A stretch of DNA of 64,000 bases from an uncultured bacterium (GTDB lineage Bacteria; Planctomycetota; GCA-002687715). Positions 36,785 to 44,542 of this stretch are shown piece after piece. The stretch spans positions 89,018 to 153,017 of the forward strand of contig CADEGH010000010.1 of assembly GCA_902826835.1 (NCBI GenBank). Reading direction: 5' to 3'. Position 1 is the first letter of the stretch. Each line of letters starts with the position of its first letter. The notes beneath the pieces are model-generated. The model made no database searches. It was not told where the DNA came from and saw nothing but the letters and a program-made list of their open reading frames with translations. Position numbers and translations under genes: made by a program.

Positions 36785-39579
36785 AGTCCGGCCTCGGAGT
36801 GGATGACGATGGACTGACTCATGAGGTTGTCCGCAGGGTGCTTCTGGCGGTATTGCTGAGTCTTCGCCGGGGCGTCTTCGTCGATCTTGTACTTCGAGAA
36901 CGCGGCCTCCGACGCTTGCACCGCGTGTTCGAGCTCGGCGCGGATGGCGGGATCCGGTTCCGTCGCGAGGAGCTTCTTGTAGGCGAGCGACCTTTGATAG
37001 TGCGCAAACGCGTCTTCCGGATCGATCTTCAGCACCTCGAGGAAGGCGGTGAGCGTGCCCGTGGCGTCGCCTTGTTGCCAATGCGCTCGACCCAGTCCCG
37101 CCCAACTGTCGCGGCTCTCCGGGTAGACCTCGAGCACGCGGCGGAACGCGGTCACCGCGGCCTCGAGGCGACCCTGTTCGGTGAGGAGTTGCCCCCAGAA
37201 GAAGGCGAGCTTGGGGTCGTCCTCGGCGAGGGTGCTGGCCTTTCTCAGGAGCTCTTCGGCGCGCCCGAGATCACCTTCGCGCAGCGCGGTGCGCGCGCGA
37301 TTCCGCCAACCGTCCACCCGGTTCGGAGCCAACTCCGCCACGCGCGCGAAGGCCCGGTCCGCGGACTTCGTGTCGCCGTCCAGGAAGTGAGCGATGCCGT
37401 AGTCGTTGATACGGCCCCAGTCGCTCTCGGGAACCGAAGACGCCGCTTGCGCCGGGCCGTCCCCCTCGCTCAGAGGCAAATTTTGCCGGTGGCTCGCGAT
37501 CTCGGTGATGGGCAAGTTCGGGACCGGTTTTCCTTCGAACACGAACTCGGTGAACGTGCGGTTGAACTTGCGCCACAGGAGGCGGGCCTCGATGGTCAAC
37601 TCCCCGGGGGGCAGATCGGCGGGGATGCGGAACCGGTACCGCGCCACGTCGGACCCCGAGGGTGGGATCACGTTGGCGTAGACGGTGGCGTGGATGTCGG
37701 CGGGATTGCGGCGAGCGATCCGCTGGCTGTCTTTGTCCACGAGCACCGCCTGGTACAGGTGTGCGTAGGGGTCGACGTGGTGATCGGGCTGCACCGCTCC
37801 GCTGCGCCAAATTTCCCGAGTTCCCTGGGAGACGCGGAAGTCGATCCAGCCTTCGTTCGAGTCGTTCGTTCCGCCGGGGAAGGTGTGACCGACGCCGAGG
37901 TTGCGCACGACCACGTCCACTTGCACGACCTCGCCGCGTCGCAGCGGCGGACGCTCGCGGTCGAGCGGAAAAACTGGTTCGGCTGCGCCTTCGCGATGGA
38001 GCGCGAAGATGTCCACTCGCAGCTTCTGGTCCCGCAAGTAGGCCTCCGTGCGGGCGATCATGTCTTGGTCGCCACGCAAATGGGGGAGGGCGGTGTTAGC
38101 GGCCAAGAAGCGATGGCTCTTGATCTTGCCACCCTTGGCCGCGAGGTCGCCCCGGGGGGCGTCTTCGAGTGGCATGTGGCAGTCCTGGCAGGACTTCGTC
38201 GCCGCCGGCTCGTACCAGGTCATGGGTTGATTGTGGGCCATGCCCGAGTTGTGCCAGGCGTCGTATTCGTTTTGGCCGCGCACCCAGCGGTAGCGATTGA
38301 CGGGTACATCGAGAGCGACTTTGTGACAGGCCGAACAGAATTCCGAGGTGCGGAACACCGGCTTCAGCATGTCGGCCTTGTGAGCGGTGGGCTTGGCCTT
38401 GAGCACGTAGTCGTGCAGCGCCTGGCCGAACCCGGACTTGTTGTCGGCAAACAGGTACGGCGAGGGCACTGCATCCTGGATGTTGTAGGCACCGTTGCCC
38501 ATGGTGCCGTGCAAGCGGTCGATCGCGTGACAGGCCAAGCAGGTGAGTCCGGCTTGCGACTCCGGCGTCAAAGGGTCGATCTCTTTGGGCATGTTGCCGG
38601 CCAGCATGATGGCGGGATCGTGACAGCCCCCGCACCATTGCGAAGTCTGCGGGCTGCGCGTCTCTCGCAGAAGCTCCACCGATTTGCGATAGAAAAGGTT
38701 GTTGAAGGAAGCGAATCGGTGCGCCGACTGCGCCCATTGGTCGACGGTGTCGGCGTGGCAGCGCACGCAGGTCTGCGCACCTAGGTAGGACTCTGACGCA
38801 AATCCGTGGGCCTTGGTCTCCGCCTGGAAGCGCGCCAAATCGGGGAGGTCGTCGTGGGTGAGGACCCGCGCTGGCAAGAAACCGCCGGAGGTGGTCGTGG
38901 TGGAGCTCGGGAAGAAGGGGGAGTTCGGATCGACGTCGCCTACCGGATGAAATGGGACGAAGGGGTCGTCGACCGGAAGTCGGGATCCCGACGAGACGGA
39001 GGTGCGCGCAGAATCCGCACTGGCGGTTGCGGAAGGAGCTCGCAGGCTGCGTTCCACGAGATGGATCACGAGCAGAGCGGCGGTGATCGCTCCGATGCGG
39101 AGAGCGGCGATCCAGGGGGTCTTGGCCTCCGGACGGTCCTTCGAGCACCAGCGGTGGGCGAAATACAGAATCGGGAGGAGGCAGGCGGCAGCCTGGTGAC
39201 CGATGAAGGCCCATTGGTTTTCGCGCGAATTGGCGGCGGTGAGAATGAAGAGGCCGCTCACGAGCAAGAACGTGCTGAGAACGAGGACGGCGATCCCAGT
39301 AGGGGTGGCCCCCGGTGTCTTGCGCAGCATGGCCCGTGGCAGGTGCCATCCCGCGAAGATCATGGACGGCAAGAAAATCGCGAGGCCCAGGATCACGTGG
39401 AAAGCGAGCGATACCTGGTAGCTCCCGGGCAGGTCGTGAGGATTTTGACCAACCCGGAGAACGTGGGCCGCGACCGCGAGATAGACGGAGTTTCCGAGGA
39501 GGAGGATGGCTCCCCCGAGGACGAAGGCGAGCAGGCGGCGCTGGCCCGGGCTCAGGAGACGCAGGCGGGATGGGGGCAT
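36781..39579 (-). CDS. Membrane-anchored pentaheme cytochrome c with TPR tail
   Basis: This 932-residue protein has an N-terminal membrane domain with about five hydrophobic segments (within 12-180). A cytochrome region has five CxxCH haem sites: CVRCH near 270, CGGCH near 314, CLACH near 346, CSACH near 414 and CQDCH near 463. A beta-rich central region is followed by TPR repeats (about 690-850). The pattern resembles multiheme cytochrome c552/c554-like proteins with TPR extensions. It likely passes electrons at the inner membrane to a periplasmic acceptor. I chose the ATG at 39579; GTG at 39591 or TTG at 39597 would add four to six residues. The stop overlaps the CRTAC1 start. Confidence 0.87.
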   Translation of the reverse strand: MPPSRLRLLSPGQRRLLAFVLGGAILLLGNSVYLAVAAHVLRVGQNPHDLPGSYQVSLAFHVILGLAIFLPSMIFAGWHLPRAMLRKTPGATPTGIAVLVLSTFLLVSGLFILTAANSRENQWAFIGHQAAACLLPILYFAHRWCSKDRPEAKTPWIAALRIGAITAALLVIHLVERSLRAPSATASADSARTSVSSGSRLPVDDPFVPFHPVGDVDPNSPFFPSSTTTTSGGFLPARVLTHDDLPDLARFQAETKAHGFASESYLGAQTCVRCHADTVDQWAQSAHRFASFNNLFYRKSVELLRETRSPQTSQWCGGCHDPAIMLAGNMPKEIDPLTPESQAGLTCLACHAIDRLHGTMGNGAYNIQDAVPSPYLFADNKSGFGQALHDYVLKAKPTAHKADMLKPVFRTSEFCSACHKVALDVPVNRYRWVRGQNEYDAWHNSGMAHNQPMTWYEPAATKSCQDCHMPLEDAPRGDLAAKGGKIKSHRFLAANTALPHLRGDQDMIARTEAYLRDQKLRVDIFALHREGAAEPVFPLDRERPPLRRGEVVQVDVVVRNLGVGHTFPGGTNDSNEGWIDFRVSQGTREIWRSGAVQPDHHVDPYAHLYQAVLVDKDSQRIARRNPADIHATVYANVIPPSGSDVARYRFRIPADLPPGELTIEARLLWRKFNRTFTEFVFEGKPVPNLPITEIASHRQNLPLSEGDGPAQAASSVPESDWGRINDYGIAHFLDGDTKSADRAFARVAELAPNRVDGWRNRARTALREGDLGRAEELLRKASTLAEDDPKLAFFWGQLLTEQGRLEAAVTAFRRVLEVYPESRDSWAGLGRAHWQQGDATGTLTAFLEVLKIDPEDAFAHYQRSLAYKKLLATEPDPAIRAELEHAVQASEAAFSKYKIDEDAPAKTQQYRQKHPADNLMSQSIVIHSEAGL

Positions 39580-39710
39580 GGGAGATCTCACCCTCAACTT
39601 ATCAGGCGACCTCCGGCACAGACCTCGGCCAAGTCGGAGCGAAACTGCGGGTTTTTCGTTGGATTGGAGGGGCTGCTAAAACCGCATCAACTCAATTCCT
39701 GGAGCTTCCC

Positions 39711-40229
39711 ATGCCGGTCACGCGCGACGATGTGTGGTTCTGCTTGCATCTCTACGAACAACGGCGGGAACCGGTGCTCCGGGAGGCCCGGGAGTGGATG
39801 AGCAACTTCCACCCGCGGAGCTTCCAGGATTTGCAGAAGGTGATGAGCGGCAAGGCGGGGCCCGACGCCAACCGCTATTGGCGCCAGGCCATGAGCTACT
39901 GGGAGATGATCGCCTCCCTCCTCACCTCGGGCGCCATTTCGGGAGAGGCGGTCGATCTCTTCGCAAAAACTACGCGGGAGTGGCTGTTCTTTTGGTCAAA
40001 GGTCGAACCGTTCATCACCGAAGTGCGAGCGGCGACCCGGGCGACCGCGTTTGCCAATCTGGAACTGCTCTGCCGCTCTCGGCCGGACTACGAAGAGGTC
40101 ATGGCCTACTTCCGCAAGGTCAACGCCCAAGTGTCCAAGGGCGGTCGGGCCAAGAGCCGCCCCACAGCGGCCAAGTCCGGAGGCAAGGCGAGCCGCACGC
40201 CGCGAGGCAAGTCTCGGAACACCCGCTGA
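39711..40229 (+). CDS. Unknown protein with basic C-terminal tail
   Basis: This 172-residue protein begins MPVTRDDVWFCLHLYEQ and is helical through residue 140, with conserved-looking aromatic/acidic patches (EWLFFWSKVEPF). The last 30 residues are Lys/Arg/Ser/Ala-rich, like a nucleic-acid-binding or histone H1-like tail. The start has GGAG seven bases upstream. The following DUF4097 lipoprotein begins 19 bases later, so an operon is likely. No family was recognised. A phasin-like or nucleoid-associated role is conceivable from composition, but not supported. Confidence 0.65.
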   Translation: MPVTRDDVWFCLHLYEQRREPVLREAREWMSNFHPRSFQDLQKVMSGKAGPDANRYWRQAMSYWEMIASLLTSGAISGEAVDLFAKTTREWLFFWSKVEPFITEVRAATRATAFANLELLCRSRPDYEEVMAYFRKVNAQVSKGGRAKSRPTAAKSGGKASRTPRGKSRNTR

Positions 40230-40248
40230 ACGATCAGGAGGCACTCCC

Positions 40249-41124
40249 ATGAACCTTCGGCATTTTGCTCTCGGCCTGTTGATCGTCACCACCTGTTCCG
40301 CCTGTTTCCCGTTCTTGGAGCAGGATCCCGCGCGTTTCCGTCGGGAAGTGAGGCACGAGGGAGCTTGGCTCGCAGGCGGGCGGATCCGGGTGGTCAGCGA
40401 AAACGGCGGCATCGAGATCACCCGATCCGATTCCGATTCGGTGCTCGTGGAGGGCGAGATTCGCGCGACTACGGAAGAGCGCGCGGCCAGCGCACTCCTT
40501 GCCTACGAGACGACGACGGACGGCCAGATCGAAGTGTCGATCCGCTGGCCCGCCGGTGGCCGCAAGCCGAGTGAGGGATGCCACTTCAAGCTGCACCTTC
40601 CCGAGGCGAGCCTGGTCCGGGCGGAGTCTGGCAACGGGGCGATTTCCGTCCGGGGCTTTGCGGCCCAACTCGAGCTCCGTTCTGGGAACGGGCATATCGA
40701 GGCGAAGAACTGCAGCGGGTCAGTGAACGCGGAAACCAGCAACGGCGCCGTGGAGGTTGCGGGGCCTGCGTCACGTGTCCACGCGAAGACCTCGAACGGG
40801 AGAATTCTGGTCACCGGAGCCCTTGGCGAGGTGAAGGCCATCACCTCCAACGGGGCGGTGGAGATCGACCTGGCGGATTCCAATCCCGGTCCCGCCACCC
40901 TCGAGACCTCGAACGGGGGCCTGAGTCTCCGCGCCGGCAAGGCGTTTCATGGTGCCCTCAAGGCGGAGACCAGCAACGGCCGGGTCTCTGGCGAGCTTCC
41001 GGCGGGGGCAACGGTTCACCGTCGTTCGAAGACCTCGGTCGATGCGCAGTGGGGAGCAGATACCCATCGTTCCGAGCTCTCGACCTCGAACGGTGGCATC
41101 GAGCTCGAGTTCCGATCTCGGTGA
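40249..41124 (+). CDS. DUF4097-type lipoprotein
   Basis: This 291-residue lipoprotein has lipobox CSAC (C19). Its body has repeats ending in T/S-S-N-G (ETSNGAVEV, KTSNGRILV, ITSNGAVEI, ETSNGGLSL, ETSNGRVSG, STSNGGIEL), the hallmark of DUF4097 right-handed beta-helical proteins, often near anti-sigma or stress-response systems. The ATG has AGGAGG upstream. It follows the basic-tailed protein by 19 bases. Its outer-membrane or periplasmic role is unknown. Confidence 0.85.
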   Translation: MNLRHFALGLLIVTTCSACFPFLEQDPARFRREVRHEGAWLAGGRIRVVSENGGIEITRSDSDSVLVEGEIRATTEERAASALLAYETTTDGQIEVSIRWPAGGRKPSEGCHFKLHLPEASLVRAESGNGAISVRGFAAQLELRSGNGHIEAKNCSGSVNAETSNGAVEVAGPASRVHAKTSNGRILVTGALGEVKAITSNGAVEIDLADSNPGPATLETSNGGLSLRAGKAFHGALKAETSNGRVSGELPAGATVHRRSKTSVDAQWGADTHRSELSTSNGGIELEFRSR

Positions 41125-41484
41125 CCACCCCGGCCAGCGATCCCCCGCCGCTCCGACGTCAGACTGGCGCCTCGTCAATTCCGCCGGGAAGTGCACGGCG
41201 CATGCGTGGGAGCAGCTCGGGGTTGGATTGGAACCCTAGGGCGTCGGCGATGAGCCACTCCGGCCACTCTCGGGATCACTGATGCCTTCGTTTTGCTTCC
41301 GGCCCAGTTCTGAGGCTTTCTTGGTTTTGATTGGGTCAACTTCCCCGGTGGCGGAAACAATGTCTTTCCAACTCAGTGGCCGCTCACTACGCTGGTGCCC
41401 GTCTGAACCGCAGATCGGCAGAACTGTGCCAAGTCGGCCCCTCCCTGGGGGCAGCGGTGCGGACGATTCCCCGAGGATCGATCG
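41125..41484 (+). other. 360-base gap, no clear gene
   Basis: No complete CDS is visible. A plus-strand frame at 41329-41406 reads DWVNFPGGGNN and ends in VPV before a stop. Its composition and ending resemble the C-termini of planctomycete secreted proteins. It is preceded in frame by a stop. It may be the remnant of an eroded or recombined secreted protein, or chance. Confidence 0.3.
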
Positions 41485-42579
41485 ATGAACCCAACGCGCG
41501 CCCTTTTCTTGCTGGTATTGCTGACGGTGGTCGGCCGTGCCCAGCTCTACCCCGACCGCCTCTACTACAAGTTCGACGAAGGCACCGGCGCAGCCGGTCC
41601 TACGCTCAACTCCGCCAATCCCCAGGTGGGAGCCCAGTTTGCGACCGTGACCGGCCACACGCTGGCCCCCGGCGCCGGACAGTTTGGCGGTGGCCTGGTG
41701 GGCACCACGACGAGTCCCGGAACGGCGATCCTCGACACCGGGTGGACGACGGCGTTTGGCACCGGGAGCTGGACCATCAGCTTTTGGGTCAATGCGTCCG
41801 TCGCGCCCACCTCCAGCCTCTACTACATCTTCGGTGACTCGACGGTGGGCGGGTTTCGTTGTTTCTTCAACGGCGCGGCGGGAGTCGGAAGCTGCGTCCT
41901 ACGCGGCGGCTTCACCGATGTCTTCGTGACTGGTGCCGGCTTGGGCGGACCCCATGTCGTGACCTACGTCTACGATGCCACTGTCCCGCAGATCCGCGGC
42001 TACTTGGACGGTGTCTTGGTGTCCACGGTCGCGCAGGTTCCACTCACCCTGAACGGAACCGCTACTCTCAAAGTGGCGGGTTACACCTCCGCGAGTACCT
42101 ACTCCAACAACGTGCCCCTCGACGAGTTTCGCGTCTACAGCCGGGCCCTCACCGGGGCAGAGATTGCGGCGAGCTGGAACATCGAGCTCTTTGACATCAA
42201 CGTGCTGAGCGTCAATCAGACCGCGCCCATGGTCGGAGACTTGAGCATCTCCGTGGCCAGTCTGTCCCCCACCGCCACCGAAGGGTGGATGCTGCTATCC
42301 GGAGACGTTTCCGGAGTCACGGGCACGGGGCCCCTCCTCGGGATCCGGCCGGACGCCATCACTTGGAGCTTCTTCCTGACCCAGCCTCTCCTGGACGGCA
42401 ACCCCTTCCACTTTCCCGTGCCTTCGATTTTCGGGGGCTTTCCGACCAATCCGTTTGTCTTGCCGCCAGGGTCGACCACCGGCCTCACCGGCTCGACGTT
42501 GGACCTGGTATTACTCCTGATTCGGCCGGGGTTCGTGTATGACAGCCGATCCCAAACCGTTCGTTACACTTTCCAGTGA
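41485..42579 (+). CDS. Secreted LamG-domain protein
   Basis: This 364-residue protein has a signal peptide (VGRAQ, cleavage near residue 20). An N-terminal LamG/concanavalin-like domain follows (about 25-225), with LYYKFDEGTGAAGPT, WTISFWVNASV and FRVYSRALTGAEIAASW, a pattern common in carbohydrate-binding or adhesive proteins. The C-terminal domain of about 125 residues (about 235-364) has VGDLSISVASLSPT, LPPGSTTGLTGS and LVLLLIRPGFVY, and is shared with the next gene. The ATG has GAGG eight bases upstream. It is probably cell-surface or exported. Confidence 0.85.
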   Translation: MNPTRALFLLVLLTVVGRAQLYPDRLYYKFDEGTGAAGPTLNSANPQVGAQFATVTGHTLAPGAGQFGGGLVGTTTSPGTAILDTGWTTAFGTGSWTISFWVNASVAPTSSLYYIFGDSTVGGFRCFFNGAAGVGSCVLRGGFTDVFVTGAGLGGPHVVTYVYDATVPQIRGYLDGVLVSTVAQVPLTLNGTATLKVAGYTSASTYSNNVPLDEFRVYSRALTGAEIAASWNIELFDINVLSVNQTAPMVGDLSISVASLSPTATEGWMLLSGDVSGVTGTGPLLGIRPDAITWSFFLTQPLLDGNPFHFPVPSIFGGFPTNPFVLPPGSTTGLTGSTLDLVLLLIRPGFVYDSRSQTVRYTFQ

Positions 42580-42610
42580 GCCTCGCTCTCACAATTTCCG
42601 GAGACAAATC

Positions 42611-44533
42611 GTGAAAAGAATGACATCGACCTGGGGTGCGGGGCTTTTGGCGCTGACGGTGTCCGCGCTGCCCACCTTTGCTCAACTCAACGGCAACCTC
42701 TACACGATCGACAATTCGCAGCCCACGGGAGGCACGAACTACGCGAGCTTCCTCGATGCGGTGACGGCGTTGACGTCGATGGGGGTCAGCGGACCGGTGC
42801 GCTTCACAGTGGCCAACACCGGAACGCCGTATGCCGGCTTCGCGATCACGGCGCCCATCGCCGGGGCCAGTGCCACCAACACCATCACCTTCCTCGGGCA
42901 GGGGCTGCCGGTGATCAATACCGTGGCGGCGGGGTTCACCCAGGCGGTGCGACTCGGAACGGCCGCGGTGGGGACCATTGGCGGGCCTACCGACCTGATT
43001 TTCGACGGACTCGAGATCACCGGTGCTCCGACCGGCGCCGCGTTGATCGCGACGCAGTGCGATCGCATCGTGGTGCGCAATTGCCGCGTCCACACGAGCG
43101 GCTCGGGAATATGCTTCAACGTCAGCCGCGACTGTTTGATCGAGGACAACGAGCTGTACGGAGTTGCCAACACGGTGGGCACTCCGGGAAGTGTCACCTA
43201 CGCCGGTGCGATTTCGGTGTACTACACCTGCAATGCGATCACGATTCAGCGAAACCGCGTTCGCGACTGCACGGGCAACGGGATTTTCGTGGGGTCCTCC
43301 GGGCCGACCACGGCCCCGTTGAACTGCATTGTGGTCAACAATTTCGTGTGGAACACCCCTGGCCTCGGAACCTATCCCGGCGGCATCGCCCTGCGTCGCG
43401 CGGGGAGCGGGATCATCTCCAACAACTCCGTCTGGATGCCCGCGGGTTCCACGCTCCCCGGTCTCAACTACACCGGAGGACTCGCAGCGGATCCGCTCCC
43501 GCTCGAGATCTCCAACAACGTGATCAAGCATGACGGAACCGGACCCTGCGTCCGCCTCGAAGGGACCACGACTCTCATGCCCCCGGTGTTCGACTACAAC
43601 CTCTACGAACCGGGCCCCGGTGGCAACTTCGGAGCGGTGGCGGCGGTCAACTACACGACGCTCGCGAGTTGGCAGGCTTTGGCCGCACCGAACATCGCCG
43701 GTGGCAAGGAAGTCAACTCGCTGGTGGCGCCGGTCGGATTCATCGCTCCCGGTGATCTGCACATCACCCCGGCCAGCCCCGCCTTCAACTCCGGCTCGGC
43801 GGTGGCCGCGGCGGGGATCGACATCGACCTGCAAGCGCGCCCCATTGCGGGAGTCGAGGATCGCGGTGCTGATGAAACCCTGGCCAGCGGGCTCTTCGCG
43901 GGCTTCAGCGCCCCCGTGCGCTCCGGCCCCGCGTCGTTGACCGTCAACTTCGTGGACTCTTCCTTCTCGAGCGCCACCATCACCTCGTGGGCTTGGGACT
44001 TCAACAACGACGGCATGATCGACTCCACTCTGCAGTCGCCGAGCTTCACCTACCTCTGCCCCGGCAACTACACGGTGAGCCTGACGGTTACGGACGGGGT
44101 CAATCCACCTTCGAACCGGACCCTCGCCAACTACATCTCTGCGGGCAACTTCCGCTTCGATCTCGCTACGACGGGCGGCGGAGTAGGAGATTTGCTCATC
44201 ACGCCCGTGCCGACCACCTGCGGACTCGCGGTGGGCGCGGCCACCGGATGGACGCTGGTCAGCTTGGCGACCACGCTCCCGGTCGGAGCCGGGCCGGTGT
44301 TCGGCATCGTCCCGGATTCCACCACCTTCATCTTCCTCTTCTCGCCTGCGAGCCCCGGCAATCCGATCAGCTTCGTCGTAGCCCCCCCGCTCTATCCTGA
44401 CGGCGGCGCTCTCCCGCTCCCGCCCGGGACTTTTGCCGCTCTCGCCGGCCTGTCCATGGATGCGGTCATGGTGTTCCTCACGCCCGCCAGTGGATTCCTC
44501 TACGCTTCCAACGTCGATCGCGTGACCTTCTGA
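42611..44533 (+). CDS. Secreted beta-helix and PKD-domain protein
   Basis: This 640-residue protein has a signal peptide (FAQ, near residue 25), then a right-handed parallel beta-helix region (about 60-390, with VVRNCRVHTSGSG and ISNNSVW repeats). A PKD domain follows near 440-520 (FVDSSFSSATITSWAWDFN). The C-terminal domain of about 125 residues has VGDLLITPV, GAGPVFGIVPDS, LPLPPGTFAALAG and SGFLYASNVD and is homologous to the end of the LamG protein upstream. GTG at 42611 is the start: GGAG lies seven bases upstream and it supplies the KR residues before the hydrophobic core. It likely forms a transcription unit with the LamG gene. Confidence 0.83.
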   Translation: MKRMTSTWGAGLLALTVSALPTFAQLNGNLYTIDNSQPTGGTNYASFLDAVTALTSMGVSGPVRFTVANTGTPYAGFAITAPIAGASATNTITFLGQGLPVINTVAAGFTQAVRLGTAAVGTIGGPTDLIFDGLEITGAPTGAALIATQCDRIVVRNCRVHTSGSGICFNVSRDCLIEDNELYGVANTVGTPGSVTYAGAISVYYTCNAITIQRNRVRDCTGNGIFVGSSGPTTAPLNCIVVNNFVWNTPGLGTYPGGIALRRAGSGIISNNSVWMPAGSTLPGLNYTGGLAADPLPLEISNNVIKHDGTGPCVRLEGTTTLMPPVFDYNLYEPGPGGNFGAVAAVNYTTLASWQALAAPNIAGGKEVNSLVAPVGFIAPGDLHITPASPAFNSGSAVAAAGIDIDLQARPIAGVEDRGADETLASGLFAGFSAPVRSGPASLTVNFVDSSFSSATITSWAWDFNNDGMIDSTLQSPSFTYLCPGNYTVSLTVTDGVNPPSNRTLANYISAGNFRFDLATTGGGVGDLLITPVPTTCGLAVGAATGWTLVSLATTLPVGAGPVFGIVPDSTTFIFLFSPASPGNPISFVVAPPLYPDGGALPLPPGTFAALAGLSMDAVMVFLTPASGFLYASNVDRVTF

Positions 44534-44542
44534 TCGACGACC

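Noticed and set aside
36730..38784. A 684-codon plus-strand frame opposite the cytochrome gene
   Set aside because: Five CxxCH motifs on the minus strand establish the real gene.
41236..41658. A 140-codon minus-strand frame over the gap before the LamG gene
   Set aside because: It overlaps the LamG signal peptide region, has no ribosome binding site and resembles no family.
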